Source: Coffea arabica
Lineage: Eukaryota; Streptophyta; Magnoliopsida; Gentianales; Rubiaceae
NCBI RefSeq assembly: GCF_036785885.1
Contig: NC_092317.1
Coordinates: forward strand, 3,970,501 to 4,034,500
Reading direction: 5' to 3'
Length of the DNA stretch: 64,000 nt
The position numbers and the translations under genes are program-made. This document shows positions 11,322-21,935 of this stretch, piece by piece. The notes beneath the pieces were generated by a model. The model saw only the letters and a list, made by a program, of their open reading frames with translations. It was not told the origin of the DNA and searched no databases. The stretch's first letter is position 1. Every line of letters begins with the position of its first letter.

Positions 11322-11330
11322 AAAAAGTAA
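11322..11330 (+). repeat. 9-bp target-site duplication, right copy
   Basis: AAAAAGTAA, an exact repeat of 5195-5203. Confidence 0.95.
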
Positions 11331-12037
11331 AACATTTTTTTTGGAAACATTATTGTATTTGCCTGGATCTTAGAAAGGTCCAGGATAGAGATAGGGCCTC
11401 AGAATACTACTGTTGTTTTCCTTAGTTACAAACTTACACAAGAAAAGACACTAACAAAGCTGGAGTTTTGCTGAGTGACCATAGGCAAGGATTGAGGTGG
11501 CCTACTTTGTAATAGTAGAAGAGGATAAGCACCATATGCATCTCTCCCTTTCTCTCGCAATCTAAGCTTAACATCTTTCCCTTTCTCCATTCTATTGTTT
11601 GTTTGTAAGCTGCGACAGTTGAATCCGTGAAGGAATGAGTCCTTATCCATGGAAGCCTCAACGAACCAATAAAAATCTTTGCAAAACAAATTTTAGAAAA
11701 ATGCTCAAACAGTAGCTCGTGAAAATTGAAGTCCCATTCCAACCCCATAAAATAAACACAGAAGAGAAGACTTGCTTTGTTTTTCTTTTCCTACGCTTAT
11801 GCACGTGAATTCCCAATAATTTCTCATGCAAAAGTGGGTCCTAAAGCCAGCCTCGTATCTTTTGTTCTTAAGCCAAATTCCAACTCTCAAGAATCTCTCC
11901 ACTTCTCCTCTTCTCGTCCCTCCTCTCTGTCTCATCAGTCCTTCGTGCCTCCTTCCCACGTCCTTTGATCTGTTAAATATTTCTAATTGTTTTGTTTCTC
12001 CTTCAACAACTGCACCGGGATATTGGCAGAAATCTAG
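11331..12037. other. Upstream region of the aspartyl protease
   Basis: No gene is supported. The overlapping short ORFs on both strands have no family features. The last 150 bases are pyrimidine-rich, as in a plant 5' UTR or proximal promoter. I saw no clear TATA box. Confidence 0.5.
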
Positions 12038-13964
12038 ATGGCTTCTTGCTCATCGTTGGTGCTTGTAGCTGTTATTCTACTTCTTAGCACTAATACTCGT
12101 GGAGTTTTCAGTAGCTACGGAGAGAAGGAAGTCCTTTCTCTGAAAAAGCTTCAATGGTCACAGAGAAGTAGCAAAACAAGTTTTTTATCGCAAAAATCAA
12201 GTGAGTATGTGAAATGATGAATGCTAATAGATTCTTTAATTGTGAATTGTAACTTCGTAGCTTTATGAACTCCTTTGGGATCCGTTTTCATGCACTGTAG
12301 TTTCTTGAAAAGCCATAAGATTCTTTCTCTGTCTCTTCAGTCTGAAGAGACTGGACTGGACCGCAGCAGTAGTACTAGTAAAGTAGTGGAATTCAGCTGT
12401 AAAGAGCAAAGAAAAAGCTTAGTTCTCGATTGTGGTACAGTTTTAGGCTATGTTAACTGTTTGAAGTTGGCTAGAATTGCTTCATTGCCCCCAGAACTGA
12501 GATTTATTTGCAAATTGTCTAAATTATGGACGCCAACAGAAAGGAAAGCCCCGTACGTACATTCTTTCTCCTTGTTTAGAATGGAAAATTCATTTCTTTA
12601 TATAGAACTTATACTGCAAGCTCAAGGTTCCTTTCAAGTATAAATTTTCTTCATACGAAAATGTCTGTAGAATAAATAATACCTTTGCTTTTGCAGGAAC
12701 GGAGAATGGTGCAACTATTTTGGAAATGAGGCACAGAGATTGCTTCTCTGGAATCATATCTGACTGGAATCAGAGGCTCCAAAATTGGCTACAGGCCGAT
12801 AGAATTCGAGTCAAGTCAATACAAGCTCAAATTAAAATCTTGGCTTCCGGCAAAACTGAAGCCCACTCCCAAACTCGGATTCCCATTGCTTCTGGTGTAA
12901 ATCTGCATACCCTAAACTATATCGTGCCTGTGACAGTAGGTGGCAGAAATATGACAGTAATTGTTGATACAGGCAGTGATCTGACATGGGTTCAATGCCA
13001 ACCTTGCAAATTATGTTATAATCAACCCGAACCTATATTTGACCCCTCATTATCATCTTCATACCATTCAATTCCTTGCAAGTCATCAGCCTGTCAGTCT
13101 TTGCAATTTGCCACAGGCAATTCAGGACTCTGCGGAGGTGATGCAGGAACATGCAAGTATGATGTGAGCTATGGTGATGGATCTTATACTCGAGGCGTTC
13201 TGGGCAGCGACCGCCTAATACTTGGAACCATCCCTGTTGAGAACTTTGTATTTGGCTGTGGAAGAAACAACAGAGGCCTCTTTGGGGCTGCTTCAGGTCT
13301 AATGGGGCTGGGAAGGAGCGATCTTTCCCTGATTTCTCAAACTTCTGATGTATTTGGAGGTGTTTTCTCCTACTGTTTACCTACAACTGATGTTGGTTCT
13401 TCTGGTTCGCTAATATTAGGTGGTGATGCTTCAGTTTACAAGAATTCTACACCGTTTTCGTATACTAGAATGGTTCCAAATCCACAGCTGGTGACATTCT
13501 ACTTTCTCAATCTCACTGGAATTACTGTTGGCGGGGTTGCTACACAAGCTCCAAGTTTTGGTAAAGCTGGGATTCTTATTGATTCAGGGACAGTTATTAC
13601 GAGGTTGCCTCCATCAATTTATGAGGCTGTGAAGACCGAATTCTTGAAACAATTTTCAGGGTACCCTACAGCACCAAGCTTTTCAATCTTGGACACTTGC
13701 TTTAATCTTTCTTCATATGATGAAGTAGATGTTCCCACGGTTAAAATGCAGTTTGAGGGTGATGCTGAGCTCACTGTGGATGTCACTGGAATTGTTTACA
13801 TTGCAAAGAGCGATGCATCTCAGGTTTGCTTAGCTCTTGCAAGCCTGACTTTTGAAGATGAGATTGGTATTATTGGCAATTATCAGCAAAAGAATACAAG
13901 AGTCATATATGACACTAAAGAGTCTAAATTGGGATTTGCTAAAGAATCTTGCAGTTTCTATTAG
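12038..13964 (+). CDS. Secreted aspartyl protease, nepenthesin/CND41 type (At5g10770-like)
   Basis: Two exons: 12038-12200 and 12697-13964. The phase-1 intron runs from GTGAGT to TTGCAG, and the product is about 476 aa. The N-terminus has a clear signal peptide (SLVLVAVILLLS). A propeptide with GATILEMRHRDCFSG follows, a block shared by this subfamily. The pepsin fold starts at about residue 128 (YIVPVTVGG). Catalytic Asp145 sits in VDTGSDLTWVQC and Asp350 in LIDSGTVITRLP. The Cys-rich insert characteristic of nepenthesin-type A1B proteases is present between them, and the C-terminus GFAKESCSFY is typical. Members act in the apoplast, vacuole or plastid in protein turnover and defence; which applies here cannot be read from the sequence. 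The gene looks intact. Confidence 0.92.
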
Positions 13965-16215
13965 ATTAGATGGCCTAGAGGCTGCTGGTGGGGAGAGCCA
14001 AACAGCTAGTTGGCTGCTATGAAGGAGATTAGCCATTTCTGTTTCAGTCATGTATGATATCCATGATTCCTAATTATTGGGAATGGTATAGGTAGTGTAA
14101 TTGTATGAAAAGCCACTTGTATTTGCTGAGCGTCCAAGTGTAATATATGACACTATGAAATGTAGCTAGGGTTCTGGAGGCAAAAAGCTTCAAGTGCATA
14201 TCGGTTTTCTCGACCGAGACTATCCATAGCGGAGACTTCTCGACCGAGTTCTCGGTGACTTGGCCGAGTTTTCGGCGAGTCAAGTATCTCGAAATCATTT
14301 CGTCCCGATATCATATCGGAGGGGTCTATTCCGATAATGGCTCGGCCGAGTCGTCTTGGTCTCGATCAAGACTTTGAACCATGCTTACACCTATGCAATT
14401 ATTATATGGAAATGCGATTTTTACTACCCGTCTATCTCTTTGCTGGAAGGACAAAATGACTACAAGTATATGAAAGTAATGCTAATTAGACTTTGAGCAT
14501 AGGAATTTCCAAAGTTTATATCTGGATCACCGGAGTGTGCTGGTAAATGTGCAAACATCCAAAATCTGCAGTATCTTCCACAAATTCCAAATCTAGCAAA
14601 CTTAGACCACAAATCCGAGAGCAGGAATATAAGAATAGTGTACGAATTAAGGCAGACATCGGTGCAAACAATGCCAGCGGGATTTGGATTGTTTTTTGGC
14701 TATTCAGAGGTCTCAACAAGAATGCCGCCAAATAATCTTGGAAAAACCAACACTTTTGCAGTGCTAAAATAAATGAAATGGGAATATAAAAAGTATTATA
14801 TCAGAGATTCTTAACACGAATGACCACACACAAAGCTCATCTTTGGAAATGCCTCGTAGACAGAGCATATGATTTCTCGTTCATGAAATGGAGCAACAAA
14901 CAATACATATTAGAAGTTGAAGGCACAATCACTTGCCAAATTTCTACCTGATCTTGATACCCTCCAGCCAGAATTTGAGGATGGTTAAATCCTGGCAAGA
15001 CTGCCAAATTATCTTTATCAGCAGTCAATTAAGCAAGTTTCCTTCACTGAATCACTTTTGTATCAATGGCTTCCAGCCAAACTGCTTAAATAATGAGATA
15101 GCTGAAAACTTGAACCAGCAGAAAGTCAAGGACGTTATACACTACTGTTATCATATGAGTAGCATTTCTTCTGTCCTACTTCCCAAAATATTTCAGCAAA
15201 CTTTGATGTGAAGATATCAAAAAGATTTGGATCTTGCCCATATGATATGATCTCTTGTCCGGCAGAAGCCGTTGGGGCTGAGAGCGTTCGCGGATAATCA
15301 ATTGCCTTGGGCAGGTCCAAAGCAAATAAAATGCAGGGATGAATAAAGGAACAGATAGATACAAGTTCATTCAGCAAAAAACAAGTTTAATTAATTTGGA
15401 TCGCAGCTTTTGAAGCCTACGCAGCCAACATTCCGTTAATGCAATTCCAACAAATTACAAAGAGCAATTTATTTACCCTTGAAGGAAATTTGCTCATTTA
15501 CTAAACACGAGTGTCGGTTCAAGCATACTGCTAATTCTGGTGGATGCAAGATGGAATTATTATTATTATTTTTTAAATATTTTTAGTAGATGTGTACTGA
15601 GAAGGGTAGAAATTACATCATATAAATATTTCTGATAGATCAAGTCAAAACCAGAGCAATTAACATAATTGCCAGTGTTGTTTTCACCTCCAAGTGGTTT
15701 GCATTAACTAATTGACCCATTAGCCAAAATACGATGTATTGTCACTCCTGGTCCGAAATAGTAACGTTAAATAAGTTATTTAATGTATTTATGAATCACA
15801 ACTACAAGTAAGTATACATGCGTCCACACATCCATGTGCTACACATACTACCTGTCGCTATTACTAGGTTGTTAAGAATTATACACTTCCTTATCATCTA
15901 AAATAAAGATCCAAGGAGAGGCAGGAAATTCCTGCATAAGCACACTCAATTTTTTTTTTTTTTTTTTTAAAGTATGGTCCATGCAATTGATTAAACACCA
16001 ACGGAAACTAACTCTTTTTAAGTTTCCCCATATACAGTTTATCGCTTTTGAGGACGAAGGTATGGTTAACCGACTGTGTATCCCCATATACAGTTAAACA
16101 AATCAACCGAAGAATTATGCCGGCTACAGTCCAGAAGTAACACGCACGCGCCGATCTACGCTACCTAGCAAGAAATCACCTACTGCTAAAATATACTACC
16201 ACAAACTGCAAAACA
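13965..16215. other. Intergenic between the protease and TFIIIC-like genes
   Basis: The first 100-200 bases are probably 3' UTR of the protease. A GC-rich CGACCGAG repeat follows at 14196-14385. At 15324-15148 on the minus strand a roughly 58-codon open stretch (KAIDYPRTLSAPTASAGQEI, preceded by a pyrimidine-rich tract and CCCAAG) could be an isolated or relic exon. I do not recognise it and found no partner exons. Confidence 0.45.
14196..14385. repeat. CGACCGAG/CTCGGCCGAG-type GC-rich repeat
   Basis: CTCGACCGAG, GGCCGAGT and their complements recur in a 190-bp GC-rich island within AT-rich DNA. It can fold on itself through CTCGGCCGAG palindromes. Its origin is unknown, probably a dispersed repeat. 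Confidence 0.5.
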
Positions 16216-18167
16216 TCAGACTTTGAGGTTTGAATTCTCGTTATTGACAATATTCGTCTGCTTGGCTGTAGAATCTCCAATGTCTGCTTCTTGCGACAAT
16301 CTAAACTTTAGAATCTTGTGAAGTTGTGTTATTGGCTTGACTTGCTTAGTGGGGGCACGCTTGTTGTCTACTATACATCTTCCGGTGAAAAGGTTGGCTT
16401 CAGATGGGCCTGTTTCTTGATGGAGCTCAGGAGCAGCATCTACAAACATAACTCAGTTTTAGTATACTATAGGAAGAGGTGTTCAATACATGTATTCTTC
16501 CTAAGATTTTTGCTAAGAATGATACAAATTTAAGATGCTGGATAAATAATCAACTGTGTAACACGAAGAAATTCAACATTTCAAAGTCCAAAATGTGTCC
16601 AAACTTGCTCGTAAAGTTTCATCTACTCGTTCAGTGGTAACAGGGCAGATATTCTTCTTATTCCTCGTTCTCTGCCCCAGTACTTACATGAAGTCCAGAA
16701 TGACAAATGTAAAGCAAGCGAAAAATAGGAAATTTTAGAACCCATAGCCAGCTGATTCTTTAGAGTGGGGCAATTTGGCCATCATTTCATCTACAACTTT
16801 TAATCCAGTCCCCAAAGAACTAACCTGAAAGCAACTCAAGGATCACCAAAAATTCCATTTCAAGTACTAGAGCAGTCATTGTAAGTTACATTGAAATGAA
16901 GGGCACAATATTCGTTGCAAGAAATGAAGGGTCTTGACCATGGTGGAAGATTGGTTATTGACCTGTATGCCAACCACTTAGACAACTACAAGCAAGAATC
17001 ATCAGAAGACAAAAATCCTAAAAAATTTTGGTTGGAATTCCGTTGTGCCATTCAAAGCATAAAATCTCACTCAGCCATCATTTAAGATACAGTAATAGGA
17101 CTTCAGCAAACTTACATCAGAGCTAATTAAAGTTGCAAAGTGCGTCAAATTTGAAGTGAAGGAGGAGAGTAAGCTAAAGCATTTGACTGATGAGTTTAAA
17201 GGTAAATAAGGGATAATCGAAATTCATTGGTCTAATGAAGAGGTATGGAGCCTTCTCTGCACTTCTATGTCCAAACACACTTTTTTCAAATTAAAATAAA
17301 AAAGGACAAAGAACAGGGAGGATTACATCTTACCACATTCGCTAAAAACAAGGCACGTCCCAATTGTTTCTTCATATTCACCTATCTGAGAAATAAAAGA
17401 GTAGTGTGACGTGAATACATCAAATACAATGTAGTTTTCACCACCCAAACCAAACAAATTCCAGAAAAGCTTAACACTCACCAGTCTAAATTTCTCGTCG
17501 ATGATCAAAGTTGGATTTAGTGTGTCTAAACCCTGCATAAATTATCAACCAAAGGTTAGACATCACATAGCAAAAGCCGGAACTGTAAATCATTTAAAAA
17601 ATTCCAAACTGCACCTAAAAAAAAAGCAATTTAGATATTGAAACAATTTTGAGCATTCAGAATTTCAATCAGACTAAATAACAAAACCAGAAAACACCGT
17701 ATCCACCTCTCCAGGAGCAGAAAGAATAAACATGAACCAAAAAGATAAACAGACTGCAAAAGTTATAAACATTGGATAAACCAGCTTTACAATATATCTT
17801 CCAAAATTCCAAACTTTTTGCTTCTAAACATGGTAGCTTAAACAAGAACAGAATAGATGACGGACTTCGCATTTACCACAACAGAAGCAGAAAAAGAACC
17901 ATATTTATAATCAATCAAGCAATTTTACAGCACACACACACACAAAGAAAATGACAACATGAAATTTAACAATATACTAATAAGAATAAAAATTAGAGTT
18001 TGAGAGCGAGGTTGAAGAAATATTACAGAGAGAACATAGGGAGCATTGGGAGGAATGTGAACAAGGTCCGTCACAGCATCCAGATTTATCAATACGTACT
18101 CTTCTTCCTCCACCTCTTCCTCCCTTTTATCATCCTGGTGCCATCTTATATTGTTGTCTTCCATCAT
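16216..18167 (-). CDS. TFIIIC tau55-related subunit (GTF3C6/TFC7-like)
   Basis: Four exons on the minus strand: 18167-18027, 17532-17482, 17385-17334, 16439-16216. All are in phase, and the product is 155 aa. The N-terminus is acidic (REEEVEEEEYVLINLDAV). It is followed by the conserved tau55/TFC7 beta-barrel block IPPNAPYVLS-GLDTLNPTLIIDEKFRL-IGEYEETIGTCLVF, then the plant-conserved ETGPSEANLFTGRCIVD and KQVKPITQLHKILKFRL. In yeast and human, this subunit pairs with another small subunit inside the TFIIIC tau-A module at tRNA promoters and so works in RNA polymerase III transcription. Length agrees with plant homologues. The start was chosen as the first ATG; a second Met follows immediately. 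A further 5' UTR exon may lie upstream, toward 18.7 kb. Confidence 0.85.
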
Positions 18168-21100
18168 TAATTTGATTTTTAGCTGGAAATAGCATCAATT
18201 ATTTCAGAGTATTACTCTAATCGCATAATAGTTATAATAAATGAACATAATATAAAACTCACGTTGATGAAGCTGCCAAAACCAAAACCCCAGGACCCAA
18301 AACCCCTATTAGCATCGAAAGATTCGACATTTAGTAAAGAAAATCAAATTTCCCAGAAAAAACACTTGCTTAGCTTGGAAGGTTTTGTGAAACCTTGATA
18401 AAGAGCAGGGAAAGTAGAGATTCGAAATTACTCATACCCTTTTCGGCTCCAGGAGACTGAAAAGGGAAAATAATTCCTCAGGAATGAGTTTTCTATGTTT
18501 GGCAAATATGCAAACTACTAAGGAAAGAAAGTAAGTGAAATTGCTAAGGGAAGTGTTCGCATAATTTGCCTAGAATAAGAGATAATCAGCTTCCACACAA
18601 AAACGTGCGGAAACGGTGGAGAAAGAAGCCTAGATGGATCAACACGCATATCTTCAAGTAAAATGATAGAATCGGATCAGTTGTTAAGGAAAGTTACCCT
18701 CTCTTTTCTTTTCTGCAACTCACCGGACAGAGGAAGGAAGAGAGAAAAGGAGAGAGTCGCGTGATTGGATGACTACTGCCCGGAATTGTCGCCGTCTCCG
18801 ACTCTGGCGCCGCGTGGAATTGGGTAGAATAGTGGCTGCGATGGACGTTGGTGGGGATGGGGCTTTTTGGGCCGAGAAACGATGGAGAAGAAAGCAGTTT
18901 CAAAAATTTTACTTTAGCCCCAAATCTTTTGTTCTATGTGCTCAACCCCCTCCAGAGTTTTATATCACTGGACTTTACTTTTTAATGTTACATGTTGGCC
19001 GGTCAATTTTTTGAGAAATAATTACATTAAATAACTTTTATTTTTTTGAGAATGAACATTAAATAACTTATAAATAGGTTTGACCAAGATTAATTCAAGT
19101 CAAATAATTGTTGCTTTATAACTTTGGTTTACCGTTTTTTTTTTTAACCTCCCATCCCTACTTGACCCTTCCCAGCCACATTCAATGGAAACCTGACCGC
19201 GATAGAATCTCTAATAGCTGTTGTTTTATAGTTTCGAATTTTTAACCTTCAATCCCTCTTTGGAACTTTCCTACCCACACTTGACAAAACCTAACAGCAA
19301 CACAGAAACTCTAACAGTTTTTCCATAATCACTGGCTAGTGATTTGCAGTTTTAAAATAATTAGGTTGTGTTTGGATTGCATTTTCCGTTATCTTTTATG
19401 AAAAAATTACTGTAGCGATTTGATATATGTGAGGGAAAAAGGTGATAGGGAAATGTGATCACGGAAAACGACAATATTTTCCGACGGAAACAAGCAATCC
19501 AAACAAGGCCTTAGAATTGAAATCTCAAATTCTTGCTCATAATGGCTAGCTTATTTTCAATCTTTTTGACAATAAAAACAAAAAAATTGTTAAAATTCGT
19601 TTGAGGCTATTCAAGTTTTTCGTCGTCCTTCCTGTTAGGGTGCTCTTATGAAATTTTCATGATCCTCAAATCAGATGCTCCTCTATGGCGCTACATGTGA
19701 ATCCCGCTAATATGGCAAAAGCCTTGTACGTGCTAATATGGCTCGTGCTTTTTGATTTGGATGCCATCAGTAATATTAACCGATGGATTAGTCTCCTCGC
19801 TACTTCACTCTCTTCTATCTTTATTGTCTCCGCTTACTTTTGTGTTTGGAGGGCGTACTGTTGTATTTGGAGGGGAGAAATGTGTATTATTATATACTAA
19901 CAAAAGGAGCTAAATGATAAATAGTTTTGGTCCGCACGTAAAGTTATTAAAAATTACAATTCATGTCAAAACAATAATAATATTTTATAGATAAAATTAT
20001 ATAATAAAAAGCAAAAGGATTCAAAGGAGTGTACACTACGACAATAGGCTACATGTTCAAAATAGAGAGAGAAAAAGAAAAGAAAAGAAAAGATAAAATA
20101 GATATTCGTGTTTCATATATCAAAATTTATAATATAAAAGATAAAATAGAATTGATTCATTTAAAATAATAAATAAACAAACAAATTTGAGCCGTTCTTT
20201 TGGTTTTACTCTTTCAAACTAAACTTAGCTTTGCATTTTCAAAGTAAAAGCACCAAGTTTAAAGTGATGTCAAATTTTCAAAGGACAGTTTATAATTGAA
20301 TCCGTGTTTAACTTCAAAATTGAAGAGGTCAACTTTAAAGTGAAAAAGAAAAATCTCATAACAATTCTTGCAATTTGGTTTACGTCTTCAAAATATAATA
20401 CTTAACTGACCTTTCATAATATAAAAATTATATTAAACCAAAAAACTGATCACAATAGTTTCAAGTGTAGGCACCTGAAAATGCAAATAAAAATTTGATA
20501 CTATTGTATAACATCCTTAACAACTACAAAAATTTTAAAAATACTTAGAATATAAAAATGACATGGTGGTGTTACATATTTACATATGAAGAAAATAATA
20601 AAAAATAAAAAAGAAGAAAAGAATAAGAATATACAAAACAATCAAAAAACTCTAGGATGTTCTTAGTCATTGGGTTTTAGGCTCTTCTTCAAGCCTATCA
20701 AGGTCAAATTTGGGTAAATATATACAAATTAAGTAGGTGTAGTTTAGGTTCAAATATTTTATATCTTTTCTTAAATTATATTGTTATTTCCTTTTTATTT
20801 TTGGTAAGACTCATTTTATTTTCACTTTATTTTTCATCAAAAATAAATATCTTAAATTAAAATTTTCATGTTTGAAGGGCCAGTAGAATTTATTTTTAAT
20901 TTAATGATTTCAAAATCTAGGCTTTATTAATGGTACCATTATTTATTCGATTTGGTTAACAAGGCACTTGTTAAGAGCAGTTTTGAGTGTTTATTTTTTA
21001 TTTTTTTAAAAAAAAGTATAATTAATTTGGAAGAGTGTCTAGATACATGGGGATAAGTAACCAATATCAAACATAAGCATATTATATTTTGGTAAGGTTG

Positions 21101-21722
21101 ATAAAAATTGAAATTCACATTGCAAAATCATGGGCATTAAAATTCTGCTTTTAGGGACTAAACTAAACTAATTAAAGAACATGTTTAGAATGAATCCAAA
21201 CAAAAGGTAGTAATAATAATAATAATATAAACAGCAATTCTCAATTCATTCATCTAATAGGAAATAGTAAGAGAGTTTGAAATTTGAATTCGAAATAATG
21301 ATAAGATTAGTTGTATTATCCACTATTTTAAAGATTTATTGAATTTGATGTATTAAATTGGAGGCAGAAAAGGTGTATTGGTTTTAACTCAGCATGTAAA
21401 TCTAGGCTAGAAAATTGCAACCTACATCAATTCTTAGGTTACCATATATTTCTCCTCTGTTCAATCAAAATTTAAAAACAGCTGAACCCCACCAGCAAGA
21501 AGAGGAGCTAAGCAATATAACGACCAACTCACTAGCAAAACAAGACAATTCAGAAGAAAACCAAGAAATGTACTCCCCACACCAAACCCGCTCATAGACG
21601 GCCGTATTAACTACTAACTATCCACCCTTTTTCCTCTGCCGGCTTTCTGGTTTTCTCCTCTGATTTGCCACCTCGCTCTCTTCCAAAAACAATCTTCTCT
21701 TGTCGCCATTTTTTCCTCCCTT
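18168..21722. other. AT-rich intergenic region upstream of the AP2 gene
   Basis: It contains the 5' region of the TFIIIC-like gene (to about 18.8 kb), a MITE copy at 19367-19507, and very AT-rich DNA with poly-A/T runs and AAT repeats near 21210. ORFs such as those at 18769-19014 and 19685-19900 have no recognisable features, so I list no gene. Confidence 0.6.
19367..19507 (+). mobile_element. MITE copy 2 (TTTGGAT...ATCCAAAC family)
   Basis: It runs from TGTGTTTGGATTGCATTTTC to AGCAATCCAAACA, with the family interior ATTACTGTAGCG and GATATATGTGAGG. Length is about 140 bp and there is no coding potential. Confidence 0.75.
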
Positions 21723-21728
21723 TATAAA
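21723..21728 (+). promoter_or_regulatory. Candidate TATA box of the AP2 gene
   Basis: TATAAA sits within TTTATAAACTCC, 208 bases before the ATG at 21936, after a pyrimidine-rich stretch. The spacing would leave a 5' UTR of about 180 bases. Confidence 0.5.
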
Positions 21729-21935
21729 CTCCATATCCCTCACATCTGATTGGAGGAGGACCAAGTCATTCTAAATAGTTTCGCATTATTTCATTACTAG
21801 CTATAGTTCATTGGTCCATTATTCCTTTTTTCTATCTTCCTCCTCCTTTATAGCCTTTAATCTCTACACTCATCAGAGTGATCTTTCCTCAATTTTTTTG
21901 TCCCTCGAGGTGAACTATCTAATCTTCCTTATTTC

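Noticed and set aside
12275-12643. Plus-strand 122-codon ORF
   Set aside because: Lies entirely inside the intron of the aspartyl protease and carries no family features; the splice 12200/12697 restores the conserved propeptide.
18769-19014. Plus-strand 81-codon ORF upstream of the TFIIIC-like gene
   Set aside because: Trp/Arg-rich frame over the likely promoter or 5' UTR of the minus-strand gene; no homology recognised.
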